From Nitrospira defluvii (GTDB taxonomy: Bacteria > Nitrospirota > Nitrospiria > Nitrospirales > Nitrospiraceae): a stretch of 64,000 nt of DNA. A program made the translations under genes and the position numbers. Of this stretch, positions 1 through 10,727 are shown piece after piece; position 1 is the stretch's first letter, and each line of letters starts with the position of its first letter. Below the pieces are notes generated by a model. It searched no databases and was not told the origin of the DNA. It was given only the letters and a program-made list of their open reading frames with translations. The stretch spans positions 186,001 through 250,000 of the forward strand of contig NZ_CAJNBJ010000017.1 of assembly GCF_905220995.1 (NCBI RefSeq), in the 5' to 3' direction.

Positions 1-1
1 G

Positions 2-808
2 GAAGCGGAGGATGGGTCAGAGGTCTTCTTCAAAGTGCCATCGGGTGAGCTGTTGGAAAAGTTGCGCAAGCCGGTGTCCTTTACCGTGGCCCGCCCGCCG
101 GCGAATGCCGGTGGGGCGGCGGGAATCGGCACCGGGGGGGCCGCCGGATTAGGGGAGTTTTTCAGCGGGATCTGGTCCGGCGTACGGAACGCCCTCAACT
201 ACACCACCTACTATCAGATGAAGGAGCGAGCGGGATTGGTCGGGGCCAATGGGGTCAATCCGATCCTTCGCGCCGTACAAGCCGCCAGGCCGGACTTGAG
301 GCTGCATCTGATCGGTCACAGTTTCGGCGGGCGCCTCGTGGCCGCTGCGGTCGCCGGTGCCGATGACGCGACGCTGCTCCGTGTGCAGACGCTCTCTCTC
401 TTACAAGCCGCTTTTTCTCACTACGGATTTTCGGAAAAATGGGATGGCACGCACAACGGATTCTTTCACCGAGTGGTCAGCGGCCGAGCGGTTGCAGGCC
501 CGACGATTATTACGTGCACGGCGAACGACAAGGCCGTCGGCCTCGCCTATCCCATTGCGTCCCTGCTCGCCGGCCAGGTGGCGGCCGGGATCGGGGACAA
601 AAACGACAAGTACGGCGGCATCGGCCGCAACGGGGCCCAGAAGACACCTCGAACCGTGGACATGTCTCTCCTTGAGGCGACCGGTTCTTACCAGCTGACG
701 AACGGCCTGATACACAACCTTTCGACCGATCGACTCATCAAGGATCACGGGGATGTTGCCAATAGGGAAGTCGCGTTTGCCGTGGCTTCGGCTATCGCCG
801 CCGCGTGA
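2..808 (+). CDS. Alpha/beta-fold hydrolase, 5' end cut by window edge
   Basis: The frame is open to the first base of the window, so the N-terminus lies outside; the GTG at 35 is probably an internal valine. The visible part has a classic nucleophile elbow, GHSFGG, with the serine about 96 residues after base 35. Upstream of it is a Gly/Ala-rich stretch. Further on, an Asp in a TANDKAV segment and a His in DHGDV are plausible acid and base of the catalytic triad. The fold class is clear (lipase/esterase-like), but the substrate cannot be told. The gene stands alone; the next gene is convergent. The family is confident, the function is not. Confidence 0.72.
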   Translation, partial: EAEDGSEVFFKVPSGELLEKLRKPVSFTVARPPANAGGAAGIGTGGAAGLGEFFSGIWSGVRNALNYTTYYQMKERAGLVGANGVNPILRAVQAARPDLRLHLIGHSFGGRLVAAAVAGADDATLLRVQTLSLLQAAFSHYGFSEKWDGTHNGFFHRVVSGRAVAGPTIITCTANDKAVGLAYPIASLLAGQVAAGIGDKNDKYGGIGRNGAQKTPRTVDMSLLEATGSYQLTNGLIHNLSTDRLIKDHGDVANREVAFAVASAIAAA

Positions 809-974
809 ATGTTACGAGAGAGGTCGGACTGTAGAACGCGCTGAGGGGAAGCCTCACCAGACATGGCCTCGCTCAGTCCGAGGGGGCGCGGCGACGCCGA
901 TCTCCTATCCAGGTCGGCGGCGTACGGGTCGGATTGTCGCGGCGGAAGATCGGGATACGTTGGGGGATATCGCC

Positions 975-2225
975 TTAGAGTTCCTCGCCGTATTTCAAGA
1001 AGTGCTGTTCCTTAGCACCGGCAATCCAATTGTCATGGCGGATGCGGTCGGGGAATGTGTTGAGCTCCGACGCCATCTGTTCGACGTCTTGATCCTTCCA
1101 TTCGGCGATCTGGCGAAAGGTGAACATCCCCATGCGATTGAGCACCCGTTCCATCACGGGCCCGATGCCATGGATTTGCTTGAGATCATCCTTTTGCGTC
1201 GTCCGATGTTTCCCCGTGTCGCGTCCGGTCGTCGAGTTGCCGTGCATGCCCGAGTCAGTCGTGCCGACCAATTTAGCCTGGGCCCCATGCCGCTGGGCGA
1301 CGCGATATTCGACGAGTCGTTTGCGTAGGGCGGCGATCTCTTCCTCCCGTTCGCTGACATCCATGACCCGTCGCTCCTCCGCCTCGCGGAGCGCGATTTC
1401 CTTTTTTTCCACTTCGCTGCGGAACACTTCCAGCTCTTCCACGGTCGCTCGCAGTCGCTGGATGTCCTGATCCCGCTGTTCGACGGTTTCGGTAAAACGT
1501 GAGAGATCTTCCTGATTTTGTGTTCGCAGGCGGGCCAACTCGGCCTCGATCTCCGTGATGCGGGACTGACGCCGGTCCAGTTCCTGTTCCTTGTTCTGGA
1601 GGGTGGATGCGGCTTGTGCGCGTGTGCGTTCCAGGTCCTGTTCCAGCCGGCTGCTCCGTTCCCTGAACGGTTCCAGTTCCTGGGTCTGTGCCCGGAGACG
1701 GGCGATCTCGGCATCTTTCGGCGCCAGCTGTTCCACCCAGGTTTTGAGGGTGGCGATTTCCTGGTCGCGGCTGATAAGCACGTCTTCGGCATTTTCCATT
1801 TGGGCCTGCATTTCGGCGAAGCCCGCCTGTTGCGCCTTGAACTTGTTCTCGGCTTCCTCGACTTCCCGCCGGAGCGTATCGCGCTCCCGTTCGATGGCAT
1901 GGAGGCGCACACCCTTTTCCCGCACTTCGGTTTGCAATGCCGTCAGTTGTTCCACCTTTGTCGCAAGGTCGGCGGTCAGGTCCTTGAGCGCCGCCTCGGA
2001 GGTGATCATCTTTCCTTCAAGCATCTGCACGGCGGAGGTGCGAACCTTCAACTCATGGTTGAGCGTGTCCAACTCATGTTCACGTCCGCGGAGCCGGGTG
2101 GCAATTTCAGACAACTGCTGGCGCTTTTCAGAGGTGGCGAAACTGCGCAGCAGCCACCCCATCATCAACCCGATGGTCGCCGCCACCAGTAAGCATCCGA
2201 TCATTTGCAGTATTAAGGCTCCCAT
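975..2225 (-). CDS. Membrane-anchored coiled-coil protein with C-terminal helix-hairpin-helix domain
   Basis: 416 residues. A hydrophobic N-terminal segment (about residues 3-25) is followed by some 280 residues of charged heptad-like coiled coil rich in Glu, Arg and Gln. The last ~75 residues contain LKQIHGIGPVMERVLNRMG, a helix-hairpin-helix motif of the kind found in DUF4332-like domains that usually bind DNA. It is the second gene of a two-gene operon, starting 4 bases after the OmpA-family gene. A membrane anchor, long rod and HhH tip suggest a tether or structural protein, perhaps linking envelope and nucleoid, but this is inference. Long open frames on the opposite strand here are shadows of the repetitive codons. 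Confidence 0.78.
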   Translation of the reverse strand: MGALILQMIGCLLVAATIGLMMGWLLRSFATSEKRQQLSEIATRLRGREHELDTLNHELKVRTSAVQMLEGKMITSEAALKDLTADLATKVEQLTALQTEVREKGVRLHAIERERDTLRREVEEAENKFKAQQAGFAEMQAQMENAEDVLISRDQEIATLKTWVEQLAPKDAEIARLRAQTQELEPFRERSSRLEQDLERTRAQAASTLQNKEQELDRRQSRITEIEAELARLRTQNQEDLSRFTETVEQRDQDIQRLRATVEELEVFRSEVEKKEIALREAEERRVMDVSEREEEIAALRKRLVEYRVAQRHGAQAKLVGTTDSGMHGNSTTGRDTGKHRTTQKDDLKQIHGIGPVMERVLNRMGMFTFRQIAEWKDQDVEQMASELNTFPDRIRHDNWIAGAKEQHFLKYGEEL

Positions 2226-2229
2226 ACGT

Positions 2230-3123
2230 TCACCGTTCCTCTTTCACACGAAATTCAATCCGCCGGTTTTTCTTCGACGCGGCGCGCGTCCGGTCTTGGC
2301 TGAGCGGACGGGTGGCTCCGTAGCCCACGGCAGTCAGTCGGTTGGTCACACCATGGTCGGCCAGATACTGGCGAACGGATTCCGCCCGCGCGCGGCTGAG
2401 TTGGAGATTGTAGTCCGGATCGCCGTAGGAATCGGTATGGCCGCCGATTTCGATGGTCGCCTCTGGGGATCGTTTGAGCGCCGGAATGACCTTGTCGACG
2501 ACGGCACGACCTTTGGGGGTGAGGACTGCGCTGTTGCTTTCAAATGCGATGTGTTCTCCGCGCAAGATGTCGTCCAATCCGGCCTGCACGTGAGCCCGGG
2601 AGGCATGCACCGGGGGTGGGACCTGAGCCGCCGGCAGCGCTGTCGTTGTGGCTGCGGCTACCGTCAGCTGATCCTGCACATGCACCGAACTGCCGAGCGA
2701 CGCGCCGACGTCATGGAGGAGTTTTGCTCTGGCCTCGCCGGTTGCGACAGTGCCTTTGACCGTGAGTGTCTGGTCCGAGAGCGAGACCGTGGCTTGATGT
2801 TGATGAAGCAGGGCTACCTGTGCCAACAGCGCGGGCACGGCGGTCTCCCACGCCGCGGGAGTGGCTTCTTCGAGAATGTCGAGGTTGTCGGTGACGCGGA
2901 GCTTGAGTCCTTTGGCTAATTCCTGTGCGCGGGTGACGGCAGCGAGTTTCGCTTCTTCGCTGGCCATCGCGCCGGAGAGTGTCAGGTGGCCGTTTTCGAT
3001 GTGCGCGCGAAACGCGGGGTGGCCGCCTGCCGACGACGTCACGGGTAGGTGTCGCGGGATGCAGATGAGGGCCAAAAGTGTGAGTGCGAACAATCCGACT
3101 GCGAAAATGATTCCGCGCGACAT
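2230..3123 (-). CDS. OmpA-family peptidoglycan-binding protein with BON-like repeats
   Basis: 297 residues. An N-terminal membrane segment (about 5-22) is followed by two BON-like stretches (about 40-90 and 110-155; patterns such as GHLTLSGAMASEEAKLAAV and QTLTVKGTVATGEARAKLL). The C-terminal OmpA domain (about 185-297) carries the diagnostic peptidoglycan-binding pattern GHTDSYGDPDYNLQLSRARA. The architecture resembles ArfA/OmpA-like proteins that hold the envelope to peptidoglycan. It is the first gene of an operon with the coiled-coil/HhH gene 4 bases downstream, so the two probably work together in the envelope. The OmpA domain is certain; the BON assignment is by pattern only. Confidence 0.85.
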   Translation of the reverse strand: MSRGIIFAVGLFALTLLALICIPRHLPVTSSAGGHPAFRAHIENGHLTLSGAMASEEAKLAAVTRAQELAKGLKLRVTDNLDILEEATPAAWETAVPALLAQVALLHQHQATVSLSDQTLTVKGTVATGEARAKLLHDVGASLGSSVHVQDQLTVAAATTTALPAAQVPPPVHASRAHVQAGLDDILRGEHIAFESNSAVLTPKGRAVVDKVIPALKRSPEATIEIGGHTDSYGDPDYNLQLSRARAESVRQYLADHGVTNRLTAVGYGATRPLSQDRTRAASKKNRRIEFRVKEER

Positions 3124-3470
3124 GCGCCAGCCCTTACCGACCCAGGCACGAGGCCTCCCCGCGGCACGGAGTCGCCACAGGGCGGGTGTCTGTTTAAGAC
3201 TTCGAGTGTTACTTGATTGATGGAATGCATCAGCCCAGGCCGACGCATGGCTACCGGGCGAAGGGTATCACAACGTCAAGACTCATGCTAGCCCGGAATC
3301 GCAGGCAGGCTCGCGCAGCGATTCCAATTGGGGCGTGTGAATGGTTGGGCAGGCGCCGCAATTCCGGCCCGATCAACTTGCAGTGGCGTTGAGGCATCTG
3401 CTATTGTCACGGCGTTTTTTCGTCCAATGTGATCCCACCCACACGATATCCATAGTTGAAGGAGTTCATC
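3124..3470. other. Divergent intergenic region before purH
   Basis: About 350 bases between the minus-strand OmpA gene and plus-strand purH, which should hold promoters for both. A weak purH promoter candidate is TTGCAG near 3379 with TATTGT about 18 bases downstream. No open frame here looks like a real gene and I see no strong hairpin or riboswitch. Confidence 0.3.
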
Positions 3471-5024
3471 ATGGCCAGCATTGCGCGGGCACTGATCAGT
3501 GTTTCTGACAAGACCGGAGTTGTTGAGGTGGCCAAGGGGTTGGCAGCCCTCGGCGCGGAAGTATTGTCCACGGGCGGAACGGCCAAAGCCTTGCGAGATG
3601 CGGGGGTGGCGGTGACCGACGTGGCGGCGTATACCGGGTCTCCGGAGATTCTCGACGGCCGCGTGAAAACCTTGCATCCGAAAATTCACGGCGGTCTGCT
3701 CGGGCGTCGAGGGGTTCCCGACCACGTCAAGCAGATGCAGCAGCACGGAATCGGCAACATCGACGTCGTCGTCGTGAATCTCTATCCGTTCGAAGCGACG
3801 ATCGCCAAGCCCAACTGTCCGTTCGAGGAGGCTATCGAGAATATCGATATCGGTGGTCCGTCGATGTTGCGCTCCGCCGCGAAGAACCACGAGGACGTGC
3901 TTGTCGTCGTCGACCCGTCTGATTATACCCGCGTGTTGGAGGCCGTGAAGGCTGGTGCCGTCACGCCGGTCTTACGCCGCGAACTGGCCATGAAGGTGTT
4001 TCAACACACGGCTCGCTACGACAGTTTGATCGCGGGCTATCTCGAAAAGCAGGTGCAGGGAAGTGAGGTGAAATTCCCCGCCATCCTGTCGCTGCAATTC
4101 GAGCGCGTGGAGACGCTGCGCTACGGGGAGAATCCGCACCAGCAGGGCGCGTTCTACCGCGAACTGAATGCCAAGGAGCCGGCCGTGTCGCGCGGGAAGA
4201 TCCTGCACGGCAAGGCCATGTCCTATAACAATTTTCTGGATGCCAATTCCGCCCTTGAACTGGTGAAGGAATTCGATCAGACGGCGGTGGCCATCATCAA
4301 GCACAATAACCCCTGCGGCTGTGCGCTCGGCGCCACGCCGGTCGACGCCTATGTCAAAGCGCGCGCGACGGATCCTGTCTCGGCGTTCGGCGGCGTCATT
4401 GCCTTCAATCGCCCGGTTGATCTGGCTGCGGCAAAAGAAATTACCTCGACCTTCGTGGAAGTGGTCATCGCACCGGCGTTTACCGAGGAGGCCTTGGCCG
4501 AACTCAAGCGGAAGAAGGACATCCGGCTGCTGGATGTGGGGCCGCTGAGCAAGGCAACCGCTGAGGGATATGATCTGAAGAAGCTGGTCGGCGGGCTGAT
4601 CGTGCAGGATCGGGACTTGGGTGTGATCAAGGACATCAAAGCCCTGACGGTGCCGACAGCGCGCAAACCGACCGAAGAGGAATATGCCGCCTGCGCGTTC
4701 GCCTGGGTCGTGTGTAAACATGTGAAGTCGAATGCCATCATCTACGGACGACCTGGTGAGATCGTGGGCATCGGAGCCGGACAGATGAGCCGTGTCGACT
4801 CGGTGAAACTGGCGGCCATGAAAGCCCAGTCGTCGGTGAAGGGATGTGTGATGGCGTCCGATGCGTTCTTTCCGTTCCGTGACGGAATCGATGCGGCGGC
4901 GGAAGCCGGTATTACCTGTGTGATTCAGCCCGGTGGATCCATCCGTGACCCTGAGGTGACGAAGGCGGTGGACGAACATGGGATGGCGATGATTCTGACG
5001 GGCATGCGCCACTTCCGCCATTGA
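3471..5024 (+). CDS. purH: Bifunctional AICAR transformylase / IMP cyclohydrolase
   Basis: Catalyses the last two steps of purine synthesis: formylation of AICAR with 10-formyl-THF, then ring closure to IMP. 517 residues, the usual length. The N-terminal MGS-like cyclohydrolase domain shows [17 protein letters not shown] and [13 protein letters not shown]; the C-terminal transformylase domain carries KHNNPCG. I place the start at the ATG at 3471, which has a GAAGGAG ribosome site 6-7 bases upstream, rather than at the TTG at 3456. It is followed by a palindromic repeat and then purD, so the two purine genes are probably cotranscribed. Confidence 0.96.
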   Translation: MASIARALISVSDKTGVVEVAKGLAALGAEVLSTGGTAKALRDAGVAVTDVAAYTGSPEILDGRVKTLHPKIHGGLLGRRGVPDHVKQMQQHGIGNIDVVVVNLYPFEATIAKPNCPFEEAIENIDIGGPSMLRSAAKNHEDVLVVVDPSDYTRVLEAVKAGAVTPVLRRELAMKVFQHTARYDSLIAGYLEKQVQGSEVKFPAILSLQFERVETLRYGENPHQQGAFYRELNAKEPAVSRGKILHGKAMSYNNFLDANSALELVKEFDQTAVAIIKHNNPCGCALGATPVDAYVKARATDPVSAFGGVIAFNRPVDLAAAKEITSTFVEVVIAPAFTEEALAELKRKKDIRLLDVGPLSKATAEGYDLKKLVGGLIVQDRDLGVIKDIKALTVPTARKPTEEEYAACAFAWVVCKHVKSNAIIYGRPGEIVGIGAGQMSRVDSVKLAAMKAQSSVKGCVMASDAFFPFRDGIDAAAEAGITCVIQPGGSIRDPEVTKAVDEHGMAMILTGMRHFRH

Positions 5025-5149
5025 GGCGCGTTGAAACGGGCCTCCAACTTCGTTCTTGGCTCGAAAAAATCCTCAACGTAGCCAGCAGGCTACGCCTGCG
5101 GTTTTTTCTCGCCTGCGGCCTCGTTGGGCGACCCGTTTGAACGCCCTCA
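5022..5149. repeat. Long palindromic (REP/MITE-like) repeat between purH and purD
   Basis: The outer arms are inverted copies: TGAGGCGCGTTGAAACGGG (5022-5040) against CCCGTTTGAACGCCCTCA (5132-5149). Inside, CCAAC/GTTGG and CGAAAAAATCC/GGTTTTTTCTCG pair again, and the centre is a perfect GTAGCC-AGCA-GGCTAC hairpin (5078-5093). The whole ~128 bases can fold into one cruciform. The left arm overlaps the purH stop codon. Elements of this design recur in Nitrospira intergenic regions in my recollection; only one copy lies in this window. Its role could be mRNA stabilisation or processing between the two genes, or a non-autonomous mobile element. Confidence 0.6.
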
Positions 5150-5237
5150 CGGATGTCGGGAGATGGACTGAGCGAAACGAGCGAGAAGCCGCGGATTGGC
5201 AGCATCGGGCGCACTTCATTCAAGCGAAGGTTGAGCT

Positions 5238-6515
5238 GTGAAGATTCTGGTTGTCGGCAGTGGTGGACGGGAGCATGCGTTGGTCTGGAAGCTTGCCCAG
5301 AGTCCGAGGAAGCCGCATATATTTTGCGCGCCGGGGAATGCAGGAATCGACGGCCTGGCGACCTGTGTCCCGATCAAGGCGGATGACATTGCCGGACTCA
5401 AAGACTTCGCGCTGAAGCAACAGATTGATCTCACGGTGGTCGGTCCGGAAGCGCCGTTGGCTTTGGGAATTGCCGATGAATTCCGCAAGGCGCGTTTGAA
5501 AATCTTCGGGCCGACGAAAGCTGCTGCGCGACTGGAGTCGAGCAAGAGTTTTTCCAAGGACGTCATGACCGCCAACCGGATTCCGACGGCGGTGTCGCGG
5601 ACCTTTGAGCAGATGGATCCGGCATTGGCGTATGTGGATGCGCAGCCAGTGCCGATCGTGGTGAAGGCCGATGGCCTTGCGCAGGGCAAGGGCGTGGTGG
5701 TGGCGATGACGCGCGAGGAAGCGAAGCAGGCGGTGCGTGATGCGATGGAAAAATCCCTGTTCGGTCAGGCGGGCCATCGGGTGTTGATCGAGGAGTTTCT
5801 CGACGGGGAAGAATTGACCATCATGGCGTTTACCGATGGAAAAACCGTCGTGCCGATGATCCCTGCCCAGGACCACAAGCGGGTGGGGGACAGCGACACC
5901 GGACCCAATACGGGCGGCATGGGCGCCTATGCTCCGGCTCCCATTGCGACGACTGCGCTGCGCGATCAGGTGACGCGGCAGGTGCTGCAACCGACAGTGG
6001 ATGCGATGGCTCGTCTGGGCTGCCCTTTCCAAGGCGTACTCTACGCGGGCCTCATGATTGTGAACGGCACGCCCTATGTCCTGGAGTTCAATGCGCGGAT
6101 GGGGGACCCCGAGACCGAAGTCGTGTTGCCGCTCTTGAAGACGGATCTGCTCGACGTCATTGAGGCCGTGGTTGAACATCGTCTCGACCAACTGGCGGTG
6201 GAATGGAGGCAGGAGACGGCGGTCTGTGTGGTCCTGACCTCGCCTGGTTATCCGGGAGCCTATCCGACGGGATTGCCGATTCAAGGATTACCCTCTCCAT
6301 CGAACTCAGCGCCGATCGCGGTGTTTCATGCGGGCACCAAGCGTGATGCGGGCCAGGTGGTCACTGCCGGAGGCAGAGTATTGGCCGTGACGGCTTGGGC
6401 TCCGTCGCTTCTGCAGGCGAGAGCGGAGGTCTATCAGGCGGTGCCGGCGATTTCGTTCGAGGGTCGGCACTATCGTACCGACATTGCGCACCGGGCGCTG
6501 CCGCGCACTTCGTGA
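5238..6515 (+). CDS. purD: Phosphoribosylamine-glycine ligase
   Basis: Second step of purine synthesis, joining glycine to 5-phosphoribosylamine with ATP (GARS). 425 residues, full length. The N-terminus MKILVVGSGGREHAL is diagnostic; the ATP-grasp region includes VKADGLAQGKGVVVA, EEFLDGEE, the GGMGAYAPAP loop and LEFNARMGDPE. The start is GTG at 5238, preceded by the weak ribosome site GAAGGTTGAG. It shares direction with purH and with the following tsaC-like gene. Confidence 0.96.
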   Translation: MKILVVGSGGREHALVWKLAQSPRKPHIFCAPGNAGIDGLATCVPIKADDIAGLKDFALKQQIDLTVVGPEAPLALGIADEFRKARLKIFGPTKAAARLESSKSFSKDVMTANRIPTAVSRTFEQMDPALAYVDAQPVPIVVKADGLAQGKGVVVAMTREEAKQAVRDAMEKSLFGQAGHRVLIEEFLDGEELTIMAFTDGKTVVPMIPAQDHKRVGDSDTGPNTGGMGAYAPAPIATTALRDQVTRQVLQPTVDAMARLGCPFQGVLYAGLMIVNGTPYVLEFNARMGDPETEVVLPLLKTDLLDVIEAVVEHRLDQLAVEWRQETAVCVVLTSPGYPGAYPTGLPIQGLPSPSNSAPIAVFHAGTKRDAGQVVTAGGRVLAVTAWAPSLLQARAEVYQAVPAISFEGRHYRTDIAHRALPRTS

Positions 6516-6537
6516 TCCGATCGGATCAAGCCATCAC

Positions 6538-7185
6538 ATGGCACTGGTTCTTCCGTTCACCGATGCATCCTGCGACGCCGCGCTGCCGGAGGTGCAGCGG
6601 GTGCTGGCGAGGCATGGTGTCGTCGCCCTTCCCACCGAAACCTATTATGGTCTCGCCGTGCGACCGACCGACGAGGCGGCCCTCCGCCGATTGGTCGAGG
6701 TAAAAGGCCGTCCTCCCGACAAACCGATCTTGGTGCTCATCGGAGCACCTGAGCAGTTGGTTCCCTTGGTAGACGCCATCACCCCAGCCGCCTCGCTCCT
6801 GATGGAGCGCTTTTGGCCAGGTCCCTTGACCATCGTGTTTCCCGCCGCCTCAGGCCTTTCGCCATTGCTCACGGCAGGGAGTGGGACAATCGGGGTTCGC
6901 TGGTCCCCCTTGCCGGTCCTTCAGCGACTCTTGACCCACACCGGCCCGCTGACCGGAACGAGTGCCAATCGTTCGTCGGAATCGCCCCTTGCCGACGCAG
7001 GTGCCGTACAGAAGGTCCTCGGTTCCTGCATCGATCTGATTCTCGACGGCGGCCGCGCACCTGGTGGGTCGGCTTCCACCGTCGTGGATGCCTGCGAGTG
7101 TCCACGGCTTCTTCGAGCCGGAGTCATTGCGGCGGATCACATTCGAGCGGCCTTGGAGCAGTCAGGATACATACTTTCATCATGA
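6538..7185 (+). CDS. tsaC: L-threonylcarbamoyladenylate synthase (Sua5/YrdC family)
   Basis: Makes threonylcarbamoyl-AMP, the precursor of the t6A modification at tRNA position 37. About 215 residues, matching the short YrdC/TsaC form without the extra Sua5 domain. The family pattern is clear: VVALPTETYYGLAV near the N-terminus, KGRPPDKPILVLI, FWPGPLTIV and LTGTSANRSSESP. The ATG at 6538 is chosen because the extra upstream residues do not fit the family. It lies 22 bases after purD and is probably in the same transcript. Confidence 0.9.
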   Translation: MALVLPFTDASCDAALPEVQRVLARHGVVALPTETYYGLAVRPTDEAALRRLVEVKGRPPDKPILVLIGAPEQLVPLVDAITPAASLLMERFWPGPLTIVFPAASGLSPLLTAGSGTIGVRWSPLPVLQRLLTHTGPLTGTSANRSSESPLADAGAVQKVLGSCIDLILDGGRAPGGSASTVVDACECPRLLRAGVIAADHIRAALEQSGYILSS

Positions 7186-7233
7186 TTTGATGGTGCGTAG
7201 TCGGTATAATTCACCCACATGGGAGGACCACTT

Positions 7234-7686
7234 ATGCTCATTCGTTCACGCAGCGCGGTGATGGGACTGTGTGCGCTTGGTTTCAGCAGCATGTTGCTGA
7301 CGGGATGTGACTTCTGGCCGCCGGCTCTTCAGGCGCAAATCGAACAGCTGCACTCGGAAGCTCAACAGGCTGCGGCGGATAAAGCGCTGTTGCAGAATCA
7401 GCTCAACGCTGCGAACAAAGCGAAAGAAGAGCTGCAGATTCGCGTGGAAGATCTCACGAGGGTGAACAAAGAGAAGTCGGCGATGATTGCGAGTTTGGAG
7501 CACACCATCGCTGCGGCGCGAGAGCGGGCCGCAAAGGCGGTGAAGACGAACACCGCGAAACCCACCACGAAACCGGTGGTCAAAAAAGCTGCCAAACCAT
7601 CAAGCAAGGCCGGCGCAAAGTCCACGGGAAAGTCGGCGCCTCATAAGCACACCACAACCGCTCCCAACAAACGAGTACAGCCCTAG
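7234..7686 (+). CDS. Small coiled-coil lipoprotein with Lys/Thr/Ala-rich tail
   Basis: About 150 residues. The signal peptide ends in a lipobox, LLTGC, so the protein should be lipidated. Residues ~30-90 are heptad-like (QIEQLHSEAQQAAADKALLQ) and predict a coiled coil; the last 50 residues are a low-complexity basic tail of Lys, Thr, Pro and Ala. The start at 7234 has GGAGG upstream; a TATAAT at 7205-7210 is a likely -10 box. The design recalls lipoproteins that bridge the outer membrane and peptidoglycan, but no family is recognised. Confidence 0.75.
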   Translation: MLIRSRSAVMGLCALGFSSMLLTGCDFWPPALQAQIEQLHSEAQQAAADKALLQNQLNAANKAKEELQIRVEDLTRVNKEKSAMIASLEHTIAAARERAAKAVKTNTAKPTTKPVVKKAAKPSSKAGAKSTGKSAPHKHTTTAPNKRVQP

Positions 7687-7796
7687 TGCCGTGCTGCATT
7701 CTGATCCGGTAAGCGGGGGAGAGTCTGCCGCAGAGTGGTGAGCACGTGAGGGCTCAAAGGGGTGAGAGGGGCAGGATCACTCGGACCCCGCTCCCG

Positions 7797-8180
7797 TTAG
7801 CTGCTGGATGAGGAGGTGGAACTCGAACTGGACGTGCCAGTGCTCGCCGTGCTGCTTGCGGGAGTGGCGCTGGTCGTCGGGGTGCTTGCGGGAGCGGCGG
7901 ATGGGGTGCTTGTCGTGTTCTCACTCGCGGTCGAGGTTGTTGTCTTATCCGTCCCCGCGGCCGTCGGCTTTTCAGACGTATCACTGCCGCCGGGTTTCAT
8001 CTTGTCCGAGTAATCGGTGATATACCAGCCGCTGCCTTTGAACATGATGGCCGGGGGTGAAATCAATTTCGTGACTTCCTTCCCGCAGCGAGCGCATTCC
8101 TTGATCGGATCGTCTTTAATGCTCTGCTTCACCTCGAAGCGGTAGGCGCAGCTGGTACATTGGTACTCATAGATTGGCAC
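7797..8180 (-). CDS. FmdB-family zinc-ribbon regulator-like protein with low-complexity tail
   Basis: 127 residues. The first ~60 form the FmdB/CxxC_CXXC_SSSS domain: MPIYEYQCTSC at the start and CARCG about 20 residues later give a four-cysteine zinc ribbon. From about residue 65 the sequence is almost wholly Ser, Thr, Ala and Pro, ending in a run of serines, which is typical of this family's disordered tail. FmdB proteins are often annotated as putative regulators, but their role is unknown. Single gene, convergent with the lipoprotein gene on its left. Confidence 0.85.
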   Translation of the reverse strand: MPIYEYQCTSCAYRFEVKQSIKDDPIKECARCGKEVTKLISPPAIMFKGSGWYITDYSDKMKPGGSDTSEKPTAAGTDKTTTSTASENTTSTPSAAPASTPTTSATPASSTASTGTSSSSSTSSSSS

Positions 8181-8308
8181 GGGTTATTCCTCCTCTGATC
8201 TCACGCCGCACAAGGCACAATTCATTTCTCCCGCGATCCACGGGGCAATCATCTTAGTAGCCTCGATTTCATCAGAATCAAGGGGGAGCGGAATATTTGT
8301 GTCCCGCC

Positions 8309-9498
<1,190 letters not shown>

Positions 9499-9502
<4 letters not shown>

Positions 9503-9987
9503 CCTTTGAAACTCCGAATTCGTTCTTGGAGCCTCCGTGCCACTTCGGGGTGCACAAAATCCTTGAGCGAACCTCCGTGGCTGGCGACATCCTTAATGAT
9601 GGTGGAAGAAAGATAGGAATATTCCTCACTGGGCATCAAGAAAACCGTTTCGACGGTCTCCGCCAGCTTGCGATTGACGAGTGCCATTTGAAATTCGTGT
9701 TCGAAATCAGAAATCGCGCGGAGCCCTCGAAGAATAGCATGGGCGCCGCTGCTTCGCACAAAATCTACCAGGAGACCTTCGAAGGTCGTGACCTCCAGGT
9801 TAGGCAGGTCTTTGGTGACGAGGCGGACCATCTCCAGTCGTTCCTTCGCGCTGAACAATGGGTGTTTTGAGGGGTTGGGCGCAATGGCGACGATCATCTT
9901 TTCGAACATCCGGAATCCACGCCGGATGATGTCCGAGTGGCCATGGGTGATCGGATCGAATGTGCCGGGGTAGACGGCGATCTTCAT
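9499..9987 (-). CDS. coaD: Phosphopantetheine adenylyltransferase
   Basis: Transfers AMP from ATP to 4'-phosphopantetheine, the penultimate step of coenzyme A synthesis. 162 residues, the normal length. The nucleotidyltransferase signature AVYPGTFDPITHGH is at the N-terminus, LRGLRAISDFEHE in the middle and YLSSTIIKDVASHGG near the C-terminus. It overlaps both neighbours by ATGA, and pairing with rsmD upstream is a very common bacterial arrangement. Confidence 0.96.
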
Positions 9988-10556
9988 GCGCGCGGGGCTT
10001 CTTTCGGCGTCAGGTGGAACCGTGTGAGTGCCGTGTCCCCATAGTCATAACGTTTCACTTGGGAGAGCGGTCCCAGGGTCTCGGGCATGTGCTCCTTGCT
10101 GCTATGTTCGATGACCACCACGGCATCTTCGGCCAACCATCCCACATGCCATTCGCCGGCCAATGTCAGGAGTTCCGGCGTGAGTCGATAGGGAGGATCG
10201 CAGAAGACAATGTCGTAGGGGCCGGACCATTCAGTGCCCCGGCGAAAAAACTGGCTGACCTGACAGGCGCAGATATTGGCGAACTGTTCGAGGTTGCATT
10301 GCTGAAGATTGGAGCGGACGAGGCGCAAGGCCTCCCGGTCGGTCTCGACAAACGTGACATGCGTCGCACCCCGGCTGAGGGCCTCAATCCCAATGGAGCC
10401 GGTTCCAGCGTAGAGGTCGAGCACACGGGCTCCGGTGGTCCGTTCGCCAAGAATGGAAAAGAGGGCTTCCTTCACTCGGTCGGATGTGGGGCGGATAGCC
10501 TGTCCCCTGGGACCCAGCAACCGTCGGCCCCGATGAAGCCCTGCGATGACGCGCAT
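9984..10556 (-). CDS. rsmD: 16S rRNA (guanine-966-N2)-methyltransferase
   Basis: 190 residues. Methylates G966 of 16S rRNA using S-adenosylmethionine. Motif I is VLDLYAGTGSIGIEALSRGA, and the catalytic motif is DPPY in DIVFCDPPYR. The start MRVIAGLHRGRRL is typical of RsmD. It is the first gene of a three-gene operon with coaD and aspC, each joined by a four-base overlap. Confidence 0.94.
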   Translation of the reverse strand: MRVIAGLHRGRRLLGPRGQAIRPTSDRVKEALFSILGERTTGARVLDLYAGTGSIGIEALSRGATHVTFVETDREALRLVRSNLQQCNLEQFANICACQVSQFFRRGTEWSGPYDIVFCDPPYRLTPELLTLAGEWHVGWLAEDAVVVIEHSSKEHMPETLGPLSQVKRYDYGDTALTRFHLTPKEAPRA

Positions 10557-10727
10557 GATCGTATTCGGGAGAGAGCCACTCGTTGTTGGCTAAGAAGTGA
10601 GAGACTCTAACACAGCGTTTTTGAAGGGGTCAAGGTGATGCAGGTGCAAGGAACGGGGAGAGAGGCGCGTCTTCTCCCCGCCGCGGGGCGGGGAGCGCTG
10701 CAGACGTCACCAACGGAGGTTCGTGCT

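Noticed and set aside
1591-2919. A 442-codon plus-strand open frame opposite the coiled-coil and OmpA genes
   Set aside because: It is antisense to two well-supported genes, is Ser/Arg-rich with no domain, and arises from biased codon use on the other strand.
3972-5021. A 349-codon minus-strand frame inside purH
   Set aside because: Shadow of purH; rich in His and Arg with no recognisable domain.
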